The notes under the pieces were generated by a model. That model saw only the letters and a program-made list of their open reading frames with translations. It did not search any database and was not told the DNA's origin. 64,000 nucleotides of DNA from CAZQIC01 sp964593555 (lineage in GTDB: Bacteria > Bacteroidota > Bacteroidia > JAFLBG01), in NCBI GenBank assembly GCA_964593555.1, contig CAZQIC010000008.1:9379-73378 (forward strand), read 5' to 3'. Below, piece after piece: positions 41,949-52,499 of the stretch; positions within the stretch are counted from its first letter, which is position 1, and each line of letters begins with the position of its first letter. A program made the position numbers and the translations under genes.

Positions 41949-44072
41949 ATGAAACGCTTATCCATAATATTTCTTTGTACACTCCTATTTACAACGCATG
42001 CCAATGCAGTGAATAAGAAATTCAGCGATGGATTTATTCCGGCATTGAGAGTAACACAACTACTTGATTCCTCATCTCTTTTTGCAAAAACTAATCCCGT
42101 ACGTGCTATAGACTATGCATCAAAAGCATTGGAGGTATCGCTGGCCAACCATTATAAACAGGGAGAAGGATTATCTTACAAAATGCTGGGTACTATTCAT
42201 TATAATCTCGGACATTATGACCTGGCCGCTAAAAATTTAGAAGATGCTGTAAATGCTTTCACTACAAAAAAATCAAAGACGAAAGGTTTTTCCTCGGAGA
42301 TGAGCAAAGATAGCTACCAAAAAAGCCCAAGAACAGATGGGGGCGATCTAAAGAAATTGTTCGATACTTATTTGCAATTAAGTTTGTCCTACATAGAGCT
42401 GGGCAACTATGATATGGCCGCTTACAATTTAGATATGTGTTTCTCTAAACAATTTACAGAAATCAATAATGAAAGTAAAACTGCCGCAAAAAAAGCAAAA
42501 GCAAAATTACTGCTGAAACAAAATAAATTTGCTGAAGGTGTTTCGTTATATGAATTGATACTTGATGATGCACGTAAAGAAGGAAATTTGACGCAGCAAT
42601 GCGACGTACTTACCGAAATGGGGAAAGCTTATTTTGAAAAGGGAGATTATGAAAAAGCCCTTCCCTATTTTAATGATGCCAGAGATCTCGCAGAAATGCT
42701 AAAGCAGGACAACCTGTCTTTAAAAATTTCCGATTATATCGCACAAATATATCGCCAGCAAAAAAGGTTCAAGGAAGAAATAGTGATTCGTCAGAATTCA
42801 CTGAATAAAAATATATCCAACAATAATACCGCAGGAGTTTCGAAAGGGAATTTTGAAATTGGTAATGCATACTTCTCGGCCAACCAAACAGATTCCGGAA
42901 TTTCTTATCTCAATAGAGGCTTGGACCAGAAGACTTATTCATGGAGCTCCGGCAAGAGTTATTCTCCATTGGATTTAAACAAAGCAGGATTTATCAATAT
43001 AAATCGAACGTCCTACGAGCTTGCACAACAATCCGAAAAAAGTACAGAATTATTGGACAAAGCAAATGCCTATAAAACGCTTACTGAAGCCTACTTAAAA
43101 AAGGGAGAAATGAAAATGTCAGCCGAGGCTTTTGATAAATACCTGGCCCTGCATGATTCAGTAGAAATTCTCCGGAACGTAGAAATTAAAAATGCAATCG
43201 AGCTTAGTACTACATTGGGTAAAAAACAACAAAGGGTTGAATTGCTGGAAAAAGAGCGGGAGCTGAATGAAAAAGCAATAGATCTTTTAAGGCAGGATCA
43301 GGTTTTAAAGGATGAACAATTAACATCGCGCAACATGACTATTCTATTGCTCATTGTTGTTTTGTTAGCAATGGCAGGCGCAGTATACTTTATTACACGC
43401 AGTTCAAAATCGGAACGCAGAGCCAATCAATTACTCGCTATAAAATCACTCAGAGGACAAATGAATCCTCATTTTATTTTTAATGCACTTAATTCTGTCA
43501 ATCATTACATATCACAAAATGATGAGCGCGCCGCCAATAAATACCTCTCAGATTTCTCCCGATTGATGCGATTGGTAATGGAAAATTCGAAGCATGATTT
43601 TATTTCGCTTTCTGAAGAAGTTGAAATGCTGGAATTGTATCTTCATCTTGAACATGCCCGTTTCAAAGACAAATTCGATTATAGGTTCGAAATAGATAAG
43701 AATATTGATACGTCTGCTTTTGAACTGCCTCCGATGATACTTCAACCATATATCGAAAATTCTGTATGGCATGGATTACGTTACCTCGACAATAAAGGAT
43801 TTTTAACTGTTGCTATTCATCAGGCTAACGAAGGAATCCAGGTAATGATAGAAGACAATGGGATTGGCCGTAAACTTTCACAGGAACAAAAAACTGTGAA
43901 TCAAAAAAAACAAAACTCATCGGGGATGCAAAATATTGAAAACAGGGTGGGAATTATTAATACTACTTTTAATACTGCTATTACCGTGAGTGTAGAAGAT
44001 GCAAAACCCGGCAACAAAGAAGCCGGGACAATAGTGAATATTTTTATTCCTAACCACAAAACTAAAAATTGA
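41949..44072 (+). CDS. TPR-containing LytS-type sensor histidine kinase
   Basis: 707 aa. Signal peptide (LSIIFLCTLLFTTHANA); periplasmic TPR region of ~400 residues (ALEVSLANHYKQGEGLSYKMLGTIHYNLGHYDLAAKNLEDAV, EMGKAYFEKGDYEKALPYFNDA, KANAYKTLTEAYLKKGEMKMS). A coiled coil and one membrane helix at ~463-484 (MTILLLIVVLLAMAGAVYF) follow. The kinase is the His_kinase/LytS type with phospho-acceptor His508 in QMNPHFIFNALNS, then LPPMILQPYIENSVWHG and an ATP lid with EDNGIGR. It overlaps the LytTR regulator start by one base, so the two form a pair. The stimulus is unknown; TPRs suggest a protein ligand. Confidence 0.93.
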   Translation: MKRLSIIFLCTLLFTTHANAVNKKFSDGFIPALRVTQLLDSSSLFAKTNPVRAIDYASKALEVSLANHYKQGEGLSYKMLGTIHYNLGHYDLAAKNLEDAVNAFTTKKSKTKGFSSEMSKDSYQKSPRTDGGDLKKLFDTYLQLSLSYIELGNYDMAAYNLDMCFSKQFTEINNESKTAAKKAKAKLLLKQNKFAEGVSLYELILDDARKEGNLTQQCDVLTEMGKAYFEKGDYEKALPYFNDARDLAEMLKQDNLSLKISDYIAQIYRQQKRFKEEIVIRQNSLNKNISNNNTAGVSKGNFEIGNAYFSANQTDSGISYLNRGLDQKTYSWSSGKSYSPLDLNKAGFININRTSYELAQQSEKSTELLDKANAYKTLTEAYLKKGEMKMSAEAFDKYLALHDSVEILRNVEIKNAIELSTTLGKKQQRVELLEKERELNEKAIDLLRQDQVLKDEQLTSRNMTILLLIVVLLAMAGAVYFITRSSKSERRANQLLAIKSLRGQMNPHFIFNALNSVNHYISQNDERAANKYLSDFSRLMRLVMENSKHDFISLSEEVEMLELYLHLEHARFKDKFDYRFEIDKNIDTSAFELPPMILQPYIENSVWHGLRYLDNKGFLTVAIHQANEGIQVMIEDNGIGRKLSQEQKTVNQKKQNSSGMQNIENRVGIINTTFNTAITVSVEDAKPGNKEAGTIVNIFIPNHKTKN

Positions 44073-44821
44073 TGCTGACTGCCGTAATAGTTGAAGATGA
44101 AAAAGTAAGTCGTGAATTACTGGCCGGTTACCTTGCAAAATATTGCAAGGATGTTGAACTATTGGCGCAGACAGATTCAGTGCAGTCGGGTCTGCAAGCT
44201 ATAAAACAATACAAACCTGATATTGTTTTTCTTGATGTAGAAATGCCCAAGGGAAATGCATTTGATTTACTTGAACAAGTAGGAGAGATAAATTTCGAAA
44301 CAGTTTTTGTAACCGCCTTCAGCAATTATGCCGTTCAGGCCTTGAACTACAGTGCAGCATATTATATTTTAAAACCGGTAAGCATCGACGAATTGATAGC
44401 GGCTGTTGAGAAAATAAAAAAACAAAAGGAAGAAAATAAGGTAGCTATCCACACAAAAGTTTTGTTGGATAATCTTCAGAGCTACAATAAAAAAAACTAC
44501 AAAGTTGTTTTGCCATTGATCGATGGCTTTGAAGTAGTTCCTGTAAAAAATATTATCCGATGCGAAGCCAATGATAATTTCACTGATTTTCATTTTACTT
44601 CCGGTCCTAAAAAAATGATCTGCCGCACTCTCAAATTTTATGAGCAATTACTTGGGGACGCAGGCTTTGTTCGCGTACATAAATCACATCTTGTAAACAT
44701 TGATTATATTAAAAAATACACCAAGGGCAAAGGAGGTCAACTCACCATGGAGGATGGATCTATTATTGACGTTTCACCAAATAAAAAAGATGAAGTCATT
44801 TCAAAGTTTATACAGAAATAG
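44072..44821 (+). CDS. LytTR-family response regulator
   Basis: 249 aa; ATG 44072 shares its A with the TGA of the kinase gene. Receiver domain at residues 1-120 with acidic pocket VEDE, phospho-acceptor Asp55 in DIVFLDVEMP, Thr in VTAFSNYA and Lys in ILKPVS. The LytTR DNA-binding domain at ~150-245 has KVVLPLIDGFEVVPVKNIIRCEANDNFTDFHFT, MICRTLKFYEQLL, FVRVHKSHLVNIDYI and GSIIDVSPNKKDEV. It binds DNA through a beta-type domain and is controlled by the preceding kinase. The downstream gene is convergent, 16 bases away. Confidence 0.95.
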   Translation: MLTAVIVEDEKVSRELLAGYLAKYCKDVELLAQTDSVQSGLQAIKQYKPDIVFLDVEMPKGNAFDLLEQVGEINFETVFVTAFSNYAVQALNYSAAYYILKPVSIDELIAAVEKIKKQKEENKVAIHTKVLLDNLQSYNKKNYKVVLPLIDGFEVVPVKNIIRCEANDNFTDFHFTSGPKKMICRTLKFYEQLLGDAGFVRVHKSHLVNIDYIKKYTKGKGGQLTMEDGSIIDVSPNKKDEVISKFIQK

Positions 44822-44837
44822 AAATAATTATACGGAA

Positions 44838-47800
44838 CTAGTCTTCTATCCTCACTTTTTTCAACTCGTTTCTTCCATTGAAAGCAGGAAAATACATTAG
44901 CTCTGCATGTGCAGGATTTAAATTGTAAGTACCGTTATAGCGGGGTTGTAATTCAATATCAAATTGATATTTCCCTGCCGGTAATTTTTCACAGAAAATA
45001 GAAACCTTATCCTTAAAATATTCCCGGTGAACTTCATTATTATCGTATGACTGGTCTTTATTGTTATAACTGCAACCAGCAGGAATCGGAATTTCAATCA
45101 TCACATAATCACCTTTTTTCTTAGCAGTAACTTCCACTCTCATTGTAGTAATTTTTCCTGCTTTAAGGGAGGTAACGGGCTTTTCTTCATTGGTGAAAGT
45201 TGATTTTACAACAAACACATCTTCTTTGGGTTGTGGATTTCTATTCCATTCCCTTTTGTAAACTGACATATACAGGCTTCCCTTACATTTAGCTGAAACA
45301 TTCAATTTATTTTCTTTCACTGGCATTTTTGTTCTGAACGGAAATTCTTTTATCACCTTTCCGTTTAATGTCACCGATGCATCCCCTTTTAAATTTTGGT
45401 TTTTATTCAACACTCCCGGTAAAATAGTTTCCAGGATACTCGCCGATTCATAAGTATTACGGAATGTATTATCATCGCTATGTTCCAGGAAATATTTTGT
45501 TATTCCTTCCAGTGTTTTTTCATAGCCACCCTTTTTCTCCAGTATTTTATATACCAATAAACTTAATTGGGTAGTATTATTATACCAGTTCATAGAATCG
45601 TTCCCCCAATAGCTGGCACCCAATGCAGTTTCCTTTTTATCTTTTAGTATTTCGTTAATATCATAGCCTAATCCCGCTCGTTGTTTTATATAAATAAGTA
45701 AATATTTTGAATAAGTACTTAATTTTTTCATATCTATCTTAAGAATAGAGTCGGCTATATTTTCATAGTGATATCTTCCAAAAATCTCAAGAGCAAGTAC
45801 CTTTTGGTCATTATCCCCATTAAAAGAACTGCGTTCGATATTAGAAATTGCATCCATAAGCGCATCAACCCTATAACCCATTGCTTCTGCCTTTAATAAG
45901 GCTTTTGTTATGTATATAGTCATAAAATAATTATCAGGCGAGTTTTTCCACCAACCCCAACCTCCATTCTCGTTTTGCGTTCTTTCCAACTTCGCAATTA
46001 TTCTTCTGATCTGATAATCAAAAAGAAATATTTCTTTCAATCGCTCCTTGATCTTTTTTTCACTCAGTAGCGCTATGAGTTTAGAAGCTAACTGTTCATT
46101 ACACTCATGAGGATATGTTTTTAATTCAGTTATCTTATCAATCAAAAGATCGAGATCGTTATTCACTATAGATAATTCGTAAAACAATGCGGACGTATCT
46201 ATACTAATTTGAAAATTCGTGTCCTTGTCCAAAGAATAAAGCTGGCCATTTGTTTCTCCCACCCCAATGGGCAAAACCGGTAATTTCTCCTTTTCACCAT
46301 CAGTATATTCAAGACTATCCAACCTAAGCGAATATTCAATGAATAAAGTATCCTCATTACCCGGTGCTATAAATTGTTTTTCTATATAACTGTTCTTTAT
46401 AGAAATGTTGTTAGTTGTAAGCATCCTATTATTGCTTTTAAATGCAGTAGTTATGGAGAGATTCTGTTTTGTGTAGTTAAGTGCCTTTCCGACTATATAA
46501 GTAGTATCTCCTTCCGTCAAAAACCTTGGCATAGACAAAGTTGCCATTATAGGTTTAGACGCTTTTGTTTCCGCAAAACCTACACCGCTTTTATTACCAG
46601 TCATTGCAATAGCAAAAGAATTCCATTTCGTAATATTATCAGGAAAAGTAACATCGAATTTTACTTCTCCTTTTTCATCTGTAAATAAAGCAGGCTGCCA
46701 GTAAGCTTCATCAGTAAAATTTTCCCTTAGCAAGGAGCTATTTAACATTGCAGAGTTAAGATCTAGTTTTACTTTATCCATTTCACCACCCCAAAACATT
46801 CGCTCCGCTTTTAAGTTACCATGGGGTTCGTAGGATTTTATTAGTGCTGCCTGACCATTTCCTTCAACTGATTTTATTCTATATAGGTGATTAGGCGCAA
46901 TTTTTCCTGCACTGAAAACACCGCCATATTTAGATTTATAAAATGACGATTTTCCTCTTCTATGCCTCCTGTACCCGGAATAAACTGTTCTATCGTTACT
47001 ATAATAGTTCGCATCATCATTTAGATAAGTGTATTGGTTTCTATAAAAATCATGCTTTTCCAAAGTAGAATAACGTAAATCAACATATGGATACGATCTG
47101 TTTATTTCTTTCCTATCTTTTCTTACCCTTTGATTAATGAAAATATCATATGCAACCGGTTCTTTCTTTTCAAGTGTCTCGAAAGTGAATAAAGTATCTT
47201 TGTCATATTTCTTTATACATATTTTTCCTGCATCGATCTGAATAGAGTCATCAACAAAATATTCATAATTGTTGTCCATAAAAAAAATTCCTTTATATAA
47301 CCCCGGCGGAATATTACTAACATCAGCGCACTTATTACGATATTTTTTTTCTCCAATAGACACCTGATCATTAAACAACATTATTTTACTAATAAAATGA
47401 TCGCCGGTATATACAAAGGCAAAACTGCCATTGCCAATTTCAGTTTTGGTATATACTTCATATGGAAATTCAGGATCGTTATATCTATACAACTCAACAT
47501 ATTCATTTTGAACCTCTTTTAGAGTTTGTGTTGATATGCCTATCCGATACTCTACGTTCCTGGCCTTCTCTAATTTGTTTCGATTTTTTTTGAGAGTATC
47601 TACGCTAATCTTTCCTTCATCATTAAAATCATAGCAATAGTTTCCATTAAACTTAAATTTTCCATATACAGACTTATATTCTGCCTTCCATAAGTAGTTT
47701 ATTGAATCTCCTTGATTAAAAATCAATGCAGAATTTCTATCTATCCTTTTCACATCGTTGGGCGTTTTCCAACAGTATACGTTTCCATAATAATATTCGT

Positions 47801-50201
47801 CTTTTGTTTGGAAAACACAATTCCTTTCCAACATTTTTTCGTATGTCGAAAGTTTTCTCGTTTTTTTTATTTTTTTTATTTCCTCGGGGTAATGTTTACT
47901 ATCAAACGAAAATTCCAATTTTTGTCCATTTTTTAATTCTATGTCTTTAAGAATGTATTCAGCATCATTTGTACGAATACGAATATTATGTTTTCCGGCT
48001 GATGCAATGATAGAATTGCATTCACTATAATATTTATCGTCATAATATACAAGTGTATCGTCAACATAGATCATGTGTACCTCTAAGAATTCCTGACCAC
48101 TAATAACATAGGGAAAAAATTCCGCTTTAACACTTTCATTAGGAATATATCTTTTAAAAAGAACGTTACCCGGATGAGTTAACTGGTAGTAAGCTATATT
48201 CTTAAATTGTAATTCTTTTGTCCAGAAACCATCTGCAGGAACATCATACGTACTTTTTATAGATAGGCTAAGGTTATACAAACAAACCTCCTTGCGTTTT
48301 AGTGTGGCTTTTGTATTAAAATCAGGAACAATAGGAAGATTTGATCTTTTAAATTGCGCATTGATAGACGATGCTAAGACATCGGCATTTTTTACAGGAT
48401 TTTTATCAAAATCAATGACTTTAATATTCACTCTTGCTTTTTGCCCAGGATATATATTTTCCGGTTCCGTTAATACAATATCAAGTGTTTTCTTTTGAGG
48501 TATTATCTTAATCTGCTTGGTAATACTTTCCCCCGTGTACATATAATTATACAGAAAAGCATATTTACTATCACTTACATCTCTCTCTTTATACTCTAAT
48601 TGATTAGTAAACCCTTCTTTTATAATTACTTCGTTTTTATAGAGACGATATTGTACTTCTATGTTTTTAGGATTAACAAGTGAAACAAAAATAGAATCAA
48701 TAGTTCTATTGCTATTTATAGAAACATTCACTGGCAAAATCTCATACATTGCACAACTATTTTTCGCAAGAAAAAAATATTTCTTAACTAATATACCGGG
48801 TTTGAATTTATATGGGAATGATATTGTTTTCTTATTCACAGTATCTCCATTAATCACTTCCCAACAAAAACCCTCCTCCATAAATTCCTTGTCGTTTTTA
48901 TAAAATACAGCAGTAATAAAACTGTCTTGTTCTGAAAATAAGATATTATTATTCTCGAGGTTCGCCTTAAAAAAAACTTCTTCTACCTGCGTTTCATTAT
49001 TGCTATTATTAAACTCTCCCACAACTCTATAATTTATTCCCATCTCGGGAACACTATCAGCAGGAATAACTATTTCAGTTTCGCCTTCAGGATGAATAGA
49101 AAATTCTCCAATAGGGATTTCATGTGGAAGTTGGAGACTTTGCTTTATTACATCTTTGATTTCAAATGGACTTAGTTTAATTTTTACTCTTCCATCCATA
49201 ACAGCCAGATCGTTGGCATTGGTTGCTTTAGCATATAGTTTTATGTCTTCTCCTTTTCGATATTCCTTTTTTTCGCTCCTTAAACTATAGACGGCTTCAT
49301 CCAACAAATAATCCTCAATTTTAAATTGCCCTCTTATATAGCTTTTCTCATTCCAGGGATTTTTCTTCTTCTTTTTCACAATTGCAACCTGGTACCTCTT
49401 GTCTATAGTTAATGTGTCTCGTAAAGGGAATTCATAAATATATGTTCCTGGAGAAGAAGGCTTGAGCTTTACTTCTAATAGAGGATTTCTACTTTCATAT
49501 CTGTCGGGATTTGTGATTTTCAACCAAACTTCTTTATTGATTGGTTTGCCATTTTTTGTAATGTGTGCCTTTAGCCTAAGGGTATCTCCTAAATGATATA
49601 TCGGTTTATTGAATGCAATGTATCCCGAGTTCTTTTTTCTAAATGATTTACCAATTGAATTGTATCTTTTTTCTACTTCATAAAAAAGCACCTCATTAAT
49701 GGCTTCAATTCGAAGTTTACCTGCCGTTTTCCCCTTATACATATAACATAAATACTGTTTGTTATACGGTATATTACTATTTCCAATTTTTGCTTTTGCA
49801 TCTGTAATTTCGTTTCCATTAACTGTATTATACAACCGGAAAGAAAAGTTTTTTCCATCACTAATAATTTTAACACGGATATTGGATAAAACCCGGATAT
49901 CCTGGTCAACATAGTTTTTATTAGCATAAACCAAAACATAATATCCAGGAGACAACCTACTCACAGGCCAGCTACCTTGATTAAGAAAATTATTAAACGA
50001 ATCTACTTTGGTGTGGAAAAATGAAGAATCTAATTTCGATTTAGAACTTGTAAAGAGCTTATCAATTTCAGTATTCGAGAGTTTATATATGTATATATAT
50101 GGACTAGTGTAATTGCGGACTTGAGAAAATGTATGTGTAAGTATATTTACCACACATATAAGGGTAATCAATAAACATTTATGCGTGGGGCGTTTTAACA
50201 T
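44838..50201 (-). CDS. Very large alpha-2-macroglobulin/MG2-domain protein with thioester motif
   Basis: 1787 aa. Signal peptide (CLLITLICVVNILTHTFSQ). MG-type beta domains fill the first ~1200 residues (GYIAFNKPIYHLGDTLRLKAHI is the MG2 start; IYPGQKARVNIKVIDFDKNPVKNADV is a later MG). The A2M domain includes WQPALFTDEKGEVKFDVTFPDNITKWNSFAIAMT. The thioester domain has YPHECNEQLASK, with Cys1367 and CxEQ kept but Glu in place of the usual Gly before Cys; GGWGWW follows. The C-terminal receptor-like MG10 part ends YFPAFNGRNELKKVRIED. Bacterial relatives trap attacking proteases. There is no lipobox. RGKSSFYK and other basic segments near 1090-1130 form an unusual insert. Confidence 0.85.
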   Translation of the reverse strand: MLKRPTHKCLLITLICVVNILTHTFSQVRNYTSPYIYIYKLSNTEIDKLFTSSKSKLDSSFFHTKVDSFNNFLNQGSWPVSRLSPGYYVLVYANKNYVDQDIRVLSNIRVKIISDGKNFSFRLYNTVNGNEITDAKAKIGNSNIPYNKQYLCYMYKGKTAGKLRIEAINEVLFYEVEKRYNSIGKSFRKKNSGYIAFNKPIYHLGDTLRLKAHITKNGKPINKEVWLKITNPDRYESRNPLLEVKLKPSSPGTYIYEFPLRDTLTIDKRYQVAIVKKKKKNPWNEKSYIRGQFKIEDYLLDEAVYSLRSEKKEYRKGEDIKLYAKATNANDLAVMDGRVKIKLSPFEIKDVIKQSLQLPHEIPIGEFSIHPEGETEIVIPADSVPEMGINYRVVGEFNNSNNETQVEEVFFKANLENNNILFSEQDSFITAVFYKNDKEFMEEGFCWEVINGDTVNKKTISFPYKFKPGILVKKYFFLAKNSCAMYEILPVNVSINSNRTIDSIFVSLVNPKNIEVQYRLYKNEVIIKEGFTNQLEYKERDVSDSKYAFLYNYMYTGESITKQIKIIPQKKTLDIVLTEPENIYPGQKARVNIKVIDFDKNPVKNADVLASSINAQFKRSNLPIVPDFNTKATLKRKEVCLYNLSLSIKSTYDVPADGFWTKELQFKNIAYYQLTHPGNVLFKRYIPNESVKAEFFPYVISGQEFLEVHMIYVDDTLVYYDDKYYSECNSIIASAGKHNIRIRTNDAEYILKDIELKNGQKLEFSFDSKHYPEEIKKIKKTRKLSTYEKMLERNCVFQTKDEYYYGNVYCWKTPNDVKRIDRNSALIFNQGDSINYLWKAEYKSVYGKFKFNGNYCYDFNDEGKISVDTLKKNRNKLEKARNVEYRIGISTQTLKEVQNEYVELYRYNDPEFPYEVYTKTEIGNGSFAFVYTGDHFISKIMLFNDQVSIGEKKYRNKCADVSNIPPGLYKGIFFMDNNYEYFVDDSIQIDAGKICIKKYDKDTLFTFETLEKKEPVAYDIFINQRVRKDRKEINRSYPYVDLRYSTLEKHDFYRNQYTYLNDDANYYSNDRTVYSGYRRHRRGKSSFYKSKYGGVFSAGKIAPNHLYRIKSVEGNGQAALIKSYEPHGNLKAERMFWGGEMDKVKLDLNSAMLNSSLLRENFTDEAYWQPALFTDEKGEVKFDVTFPDNITKWNSFAIAMTGNKSGVGFAETKASKPIMATLSMPRFLTEGDTTYIVGKALNYTKQNLSITTAFKSNNRMLTTNNISIKNSYIEKQFIAPGNEDTLFIEYSLRLDSLEYTDGEKEKLPVLPIGVGETNGQLYSLDKDTNFQISIDTSALFYELSIVNNDLDLLIDKITELKTYPHECNEQLASKLIALLSEKKIKERLKEIFLFDYQIRRIIAKLERTQNENGGWGWWKNSPDNYFMTIYITKALLKAEAMGYRVDALMDAISNIERSSFNGDNDQKVLALEIFGRYHYENIADSILKIDMKKLSTYSKYLLIYIKQRAGLGYDINEILKDKKETALGASYWGNDSMNWYNNTTQLSLLVYKILEKKGGYEKTLEGITKYFLEHSDDNTFRNTYESASILETILPGVLNKNQNLKGDASVTLNGKVIKEFPFRTKMPVKENKLNVSAKCKGSLYMSVYKREWNRNPQPKEDVFVVKSTFTNEEKPVTSLKAGKITTMRVEVTAKKKGDYVMIEIPIPAGCSYNNKDQSYDNNEVHREYFKDKVSIFCEKLPAGKYQFDIELQPRYNGTYNLNPAHAELMYFPAFNGRNELKKVRIED

Positions 50202-50202
50202 T

Positions 50203-50226
50203 CCTTTCCCTTAAATATAGGAAAGG
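50203..50226. repeat. 7-bp inverted repeat ahead of the large A2M-like gene
   Basis: CCTTTCC (50203-50209) and GGAAAGG (50220-50226) with a 10-base AT spacer, directly before the ATG at 50201, so the AAGGAA ribosome binding site would be in the stem. The same CTTTCC-spacer-GGAAAG form occurs at 25666-25688 before the gldN-like gene. Confidence 0.35.
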
Positions 50227-50266
50227 TAGGTGAAAAGTCACAAATAAACCGGGTTTAAAATTACTT

Positions 50267-52207
50267 TCATTTCTGCACCACCAGTCTCTCTTTAAACAAC
50301 ACCTCCTCTTCAGCTTTTATCTCTACAAAATAAACAGCCGAGCTTAATGCACTAATATCTATTTGCGATTTTGCACCGCTTATCTGTGATTGGCTCACCA
50401 TCTGCCCTGTCATATCATAAATGAAAAGTAAAAATTTCTGTTCTTCAAATTCGGAATTGATGGAGACCATTAACGAATTATTGGCAGGATTTGGATAAAT
50501 TTTAATAGGCAGGTTACCCCATTTGTCAATGATCAAACCCAGGGTTTCAGAATAAAAAGTACCGCCTGTTTGCTTTAAACGATAATACACTTCCCCTTCA
50601 CTCATGCTAAGCAGCGAATCATCAGTGAAAAAATAATTAATGCCATCAATATCATCTGTTGGTTTCACAGCACCTACCGTTTCAAAATCTTTTCCATTCC
50701 AGCTTCGTTCAACTGTAAAGTCACAATTCCCATTTTCTTTAGAGCACGTCCAGGCCAGGTTCACATTTTTTCCGTTCGCTTCTCCATTAAATGCCAACAA
50801 CGCAACCGACGAACTATCCTCATCACTTTTTTTACCTGAACCGATTGCAATTTTTGTAACAAACACATCTGTACGCGTGTATGGAGATAATGCAATGCCG
50901 CCAAATACTCCACCGTTTAATAAGGCGCCTGTTGCATAAACATTTCCATTCGTTTCTCCACAAATTGCTATTCCAGATTCATACCCAACGTCTTCTTCTA
51001 AATCAGCAGGGCCACCCACTGCAGCAGCCCAGGTAAACTGCCCGCTGGTATTCAATCCCGCCATAAAAATATCGGCGTTATCCACAGCAGTTTTTTTGTA
51101 TGAGCCAAATGATGCTGTTCCCCCAAACTGCCCCGTTATAAAAAGATTATTTCCATCACATCCTATACCTCTGGCCCTGTCTGTCTGGCTACCTCCCGCC
51201 CTCTTGGCCCACAATACATTTCCGGATGAATTATAACAAGCCACGAAAACATCTGAACTGCCTTTGGTTGATAATGATGTACCACCGAAATTTACAGTAG
51301 CGTTAAATTCACCAGTTACATATATTTTACCTGCATTGTCCATAGTTACGGACCAGCCAACATCATCCCACGCTGCCCCCACAGTTTTTAGCCACAACAG
51401 TGAACCACTCGGAGAATACTTCGCCAAAAACATATCCCATTTTCCATTGGGCGCTGTAACTGTTTGCGAACTAAATGTTGCTGTATTCTTAAACATTCCA
51501 CAGACATAGGAGTTGCCGGCAGCATCGACCTTAATCGATTTTGCTTCATCACGTCCTGACCCTCCTGCTTTTTTCACCCATAAAAAATTCCCATTCGCGT
51601 CATACTTCGCCACAAAAATATCTTTATCACCATAGCCATAAATAGTTGTTGAGCCGCCAAACACCGCTTTATTGGTGAATATACCGCAGATGTATATATT
51701 ACCCGCCGCATCACAACTAACTCCCATTGCTTTATCATAATCATAATCTCCCGCCCTCTTGGCCCAAATTAAATTTCCATTTAAATCATATTTCGCAAGA
51801 AAAATATCGTTGGAACCTTTACAGGTTAATGTAATAGGAGAGCCAATAAATTTAATTAGCGCATTTGTTCCCTGTATTTCTCCTACTACATAAAGATAAT
51901 TTCCATCGCGGGTAATATTCCAGGCATAATCACCCGTATATCCTCCTGCAGTTCGTATCCAGATCAATGCTCCCGAAGGACTATACTTCGCAACATAAAT
52001 ATCATGATTGCCCTCACAGGGTAAAGTAGTTCCGCTGAACTTTGCATTCTTTTCGTATTTACCCGCGATGTAAACATTCCCGGTCTGGTCGGTAACAATT
52101 CCGTATCCGTAATCATATGCCCACAATCCTTCCTTTTTTGCCCATTGGAAATTTTGCGCCATTAGGTTAATACACGTCAGGTTCAGTATCAGTAATATTT
52201 TTTTCAT
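50267..52207 (-). CDS. T9SS type A cargo protein with SBBP repeats
   Basis: 646 aa from ATG 52207, where the signal peptide starts (MKKILLILNLTCINLMAQ); nine upstream codons are dismissed. Residues ~20-430 hold about eight SBBP repeats (GIVTDQTGNVYIAGKYEKNAKF, DIYVAKYSPSGALIWIRTAGG, MGVSCDAAGNIYICGIF and so on). A linker domain at ~450-560 has fibronectin/Ig-like pattern (GKNVNLAWTCSKENGNCDFTVERSWNGKDFE). The sorting domain (IYPNPANNSLMVSIN ... SSAVYFVEIKAEEE ... RLVVQK) ends the protein. It is related in design to the product at 3891-5549, so the two are probably paralogous surface proteins. Confidence 0.87.
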   Translation of the reverse strand: MKKILLILNLTCINLMAQNFQWAKKEGLWAYDYGYGIVTDQTGNVYIAGKYEKNAKFSGTTLPCEGNHDIYVAKYSPSGALIWIRTAGGYTGDYAWNITRDGNYLYVVGEIQGTNALIKFIGSPITLTCKGSNDIFLAKYDLNGNLIWAKRAGDYDYDKAMGVSCDAAGNIYICGIFTNKAVFGGSTTIYGYGDKDIFVAKYDANGNFLWVKKAGGSGRDEAKSIKVDAAGNSYVCGMFKNTATFSSQTVTAPNGKWDMFLAKYSPSGSLLWLKTVGAAWDDVGWSVTMDNAGKIYVTGEFNATVNFGGTSLSTKGSSDVFVACYNSSGNVLWAKRAGGSQTDRARGIGCDGNNLFITGQFGGTASFGSYKKTAVDNADIFMAGLNTSGQFTWAAAVGGPADLEEDVGYESGIAICGETNGNVYATGALLNGGVFGGIALSPYTRTDVFVTKIAIGSGKKSDEDSSSVALLAFNGEANGKNVNLAWTCSKENGNCDFTVERSWNGKDFETVGAVKPTDDIDGINYFFTDDSLLSMSEGEVYYRLKQTGGTFYSETLGLIIDKWGNLPIKIYPNPANNSLMVSINSEFEEQKFLLFIYDMTGQMVSQSQISGAKSQIDISALSSAVYFVEIKAEEEVLFKERLVVQK

Positions 52208-52239
52208 ACTCCCTTTTTTAAATGAATAAAACACTGATA

Positions 52240-52247
52240 CAAATTTA
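52240..52247 (-). promoter_or_regulatory. Candidate -7 box (TAAATTTG) for the SBBP gene
   Basis: Exact TAnnTTTG on the minus strand, 32 bases before ATG 52207; GGGAG near the start may serve as ribosome binding site. No -33 element recognised. Confidence 0.35.
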
Positions 52248-52499
52248 TAAGCGGATAGCGGGCTATTCGCTACTTTTCGATAATAGCGCTTTTATAATAG
52301 CTAAAGCATGCCGTTGGGTATTCAGCTAGCTTGGGAGGGAGATAAAAAAATATGAGTTTACTTAATCTACCCAATTTTATTATTGAGCACATCCGGTAAA
52401 TCCCTAATTCTTCATATTCTTTTTCGGACCGTCGTTTTTTTTTGCACTATCGGTGTACAGAAGATCAAATCATGAAGAACTAGTTTATTAAATAAGTCA

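Noticed and set aside
46374..49939. Several 60-100 codon frames opposite or inside the large A2M-like gene
   Set aside because: They lie fully within a well-supported 1787-aa coding frame and show no start signals or known motifs.
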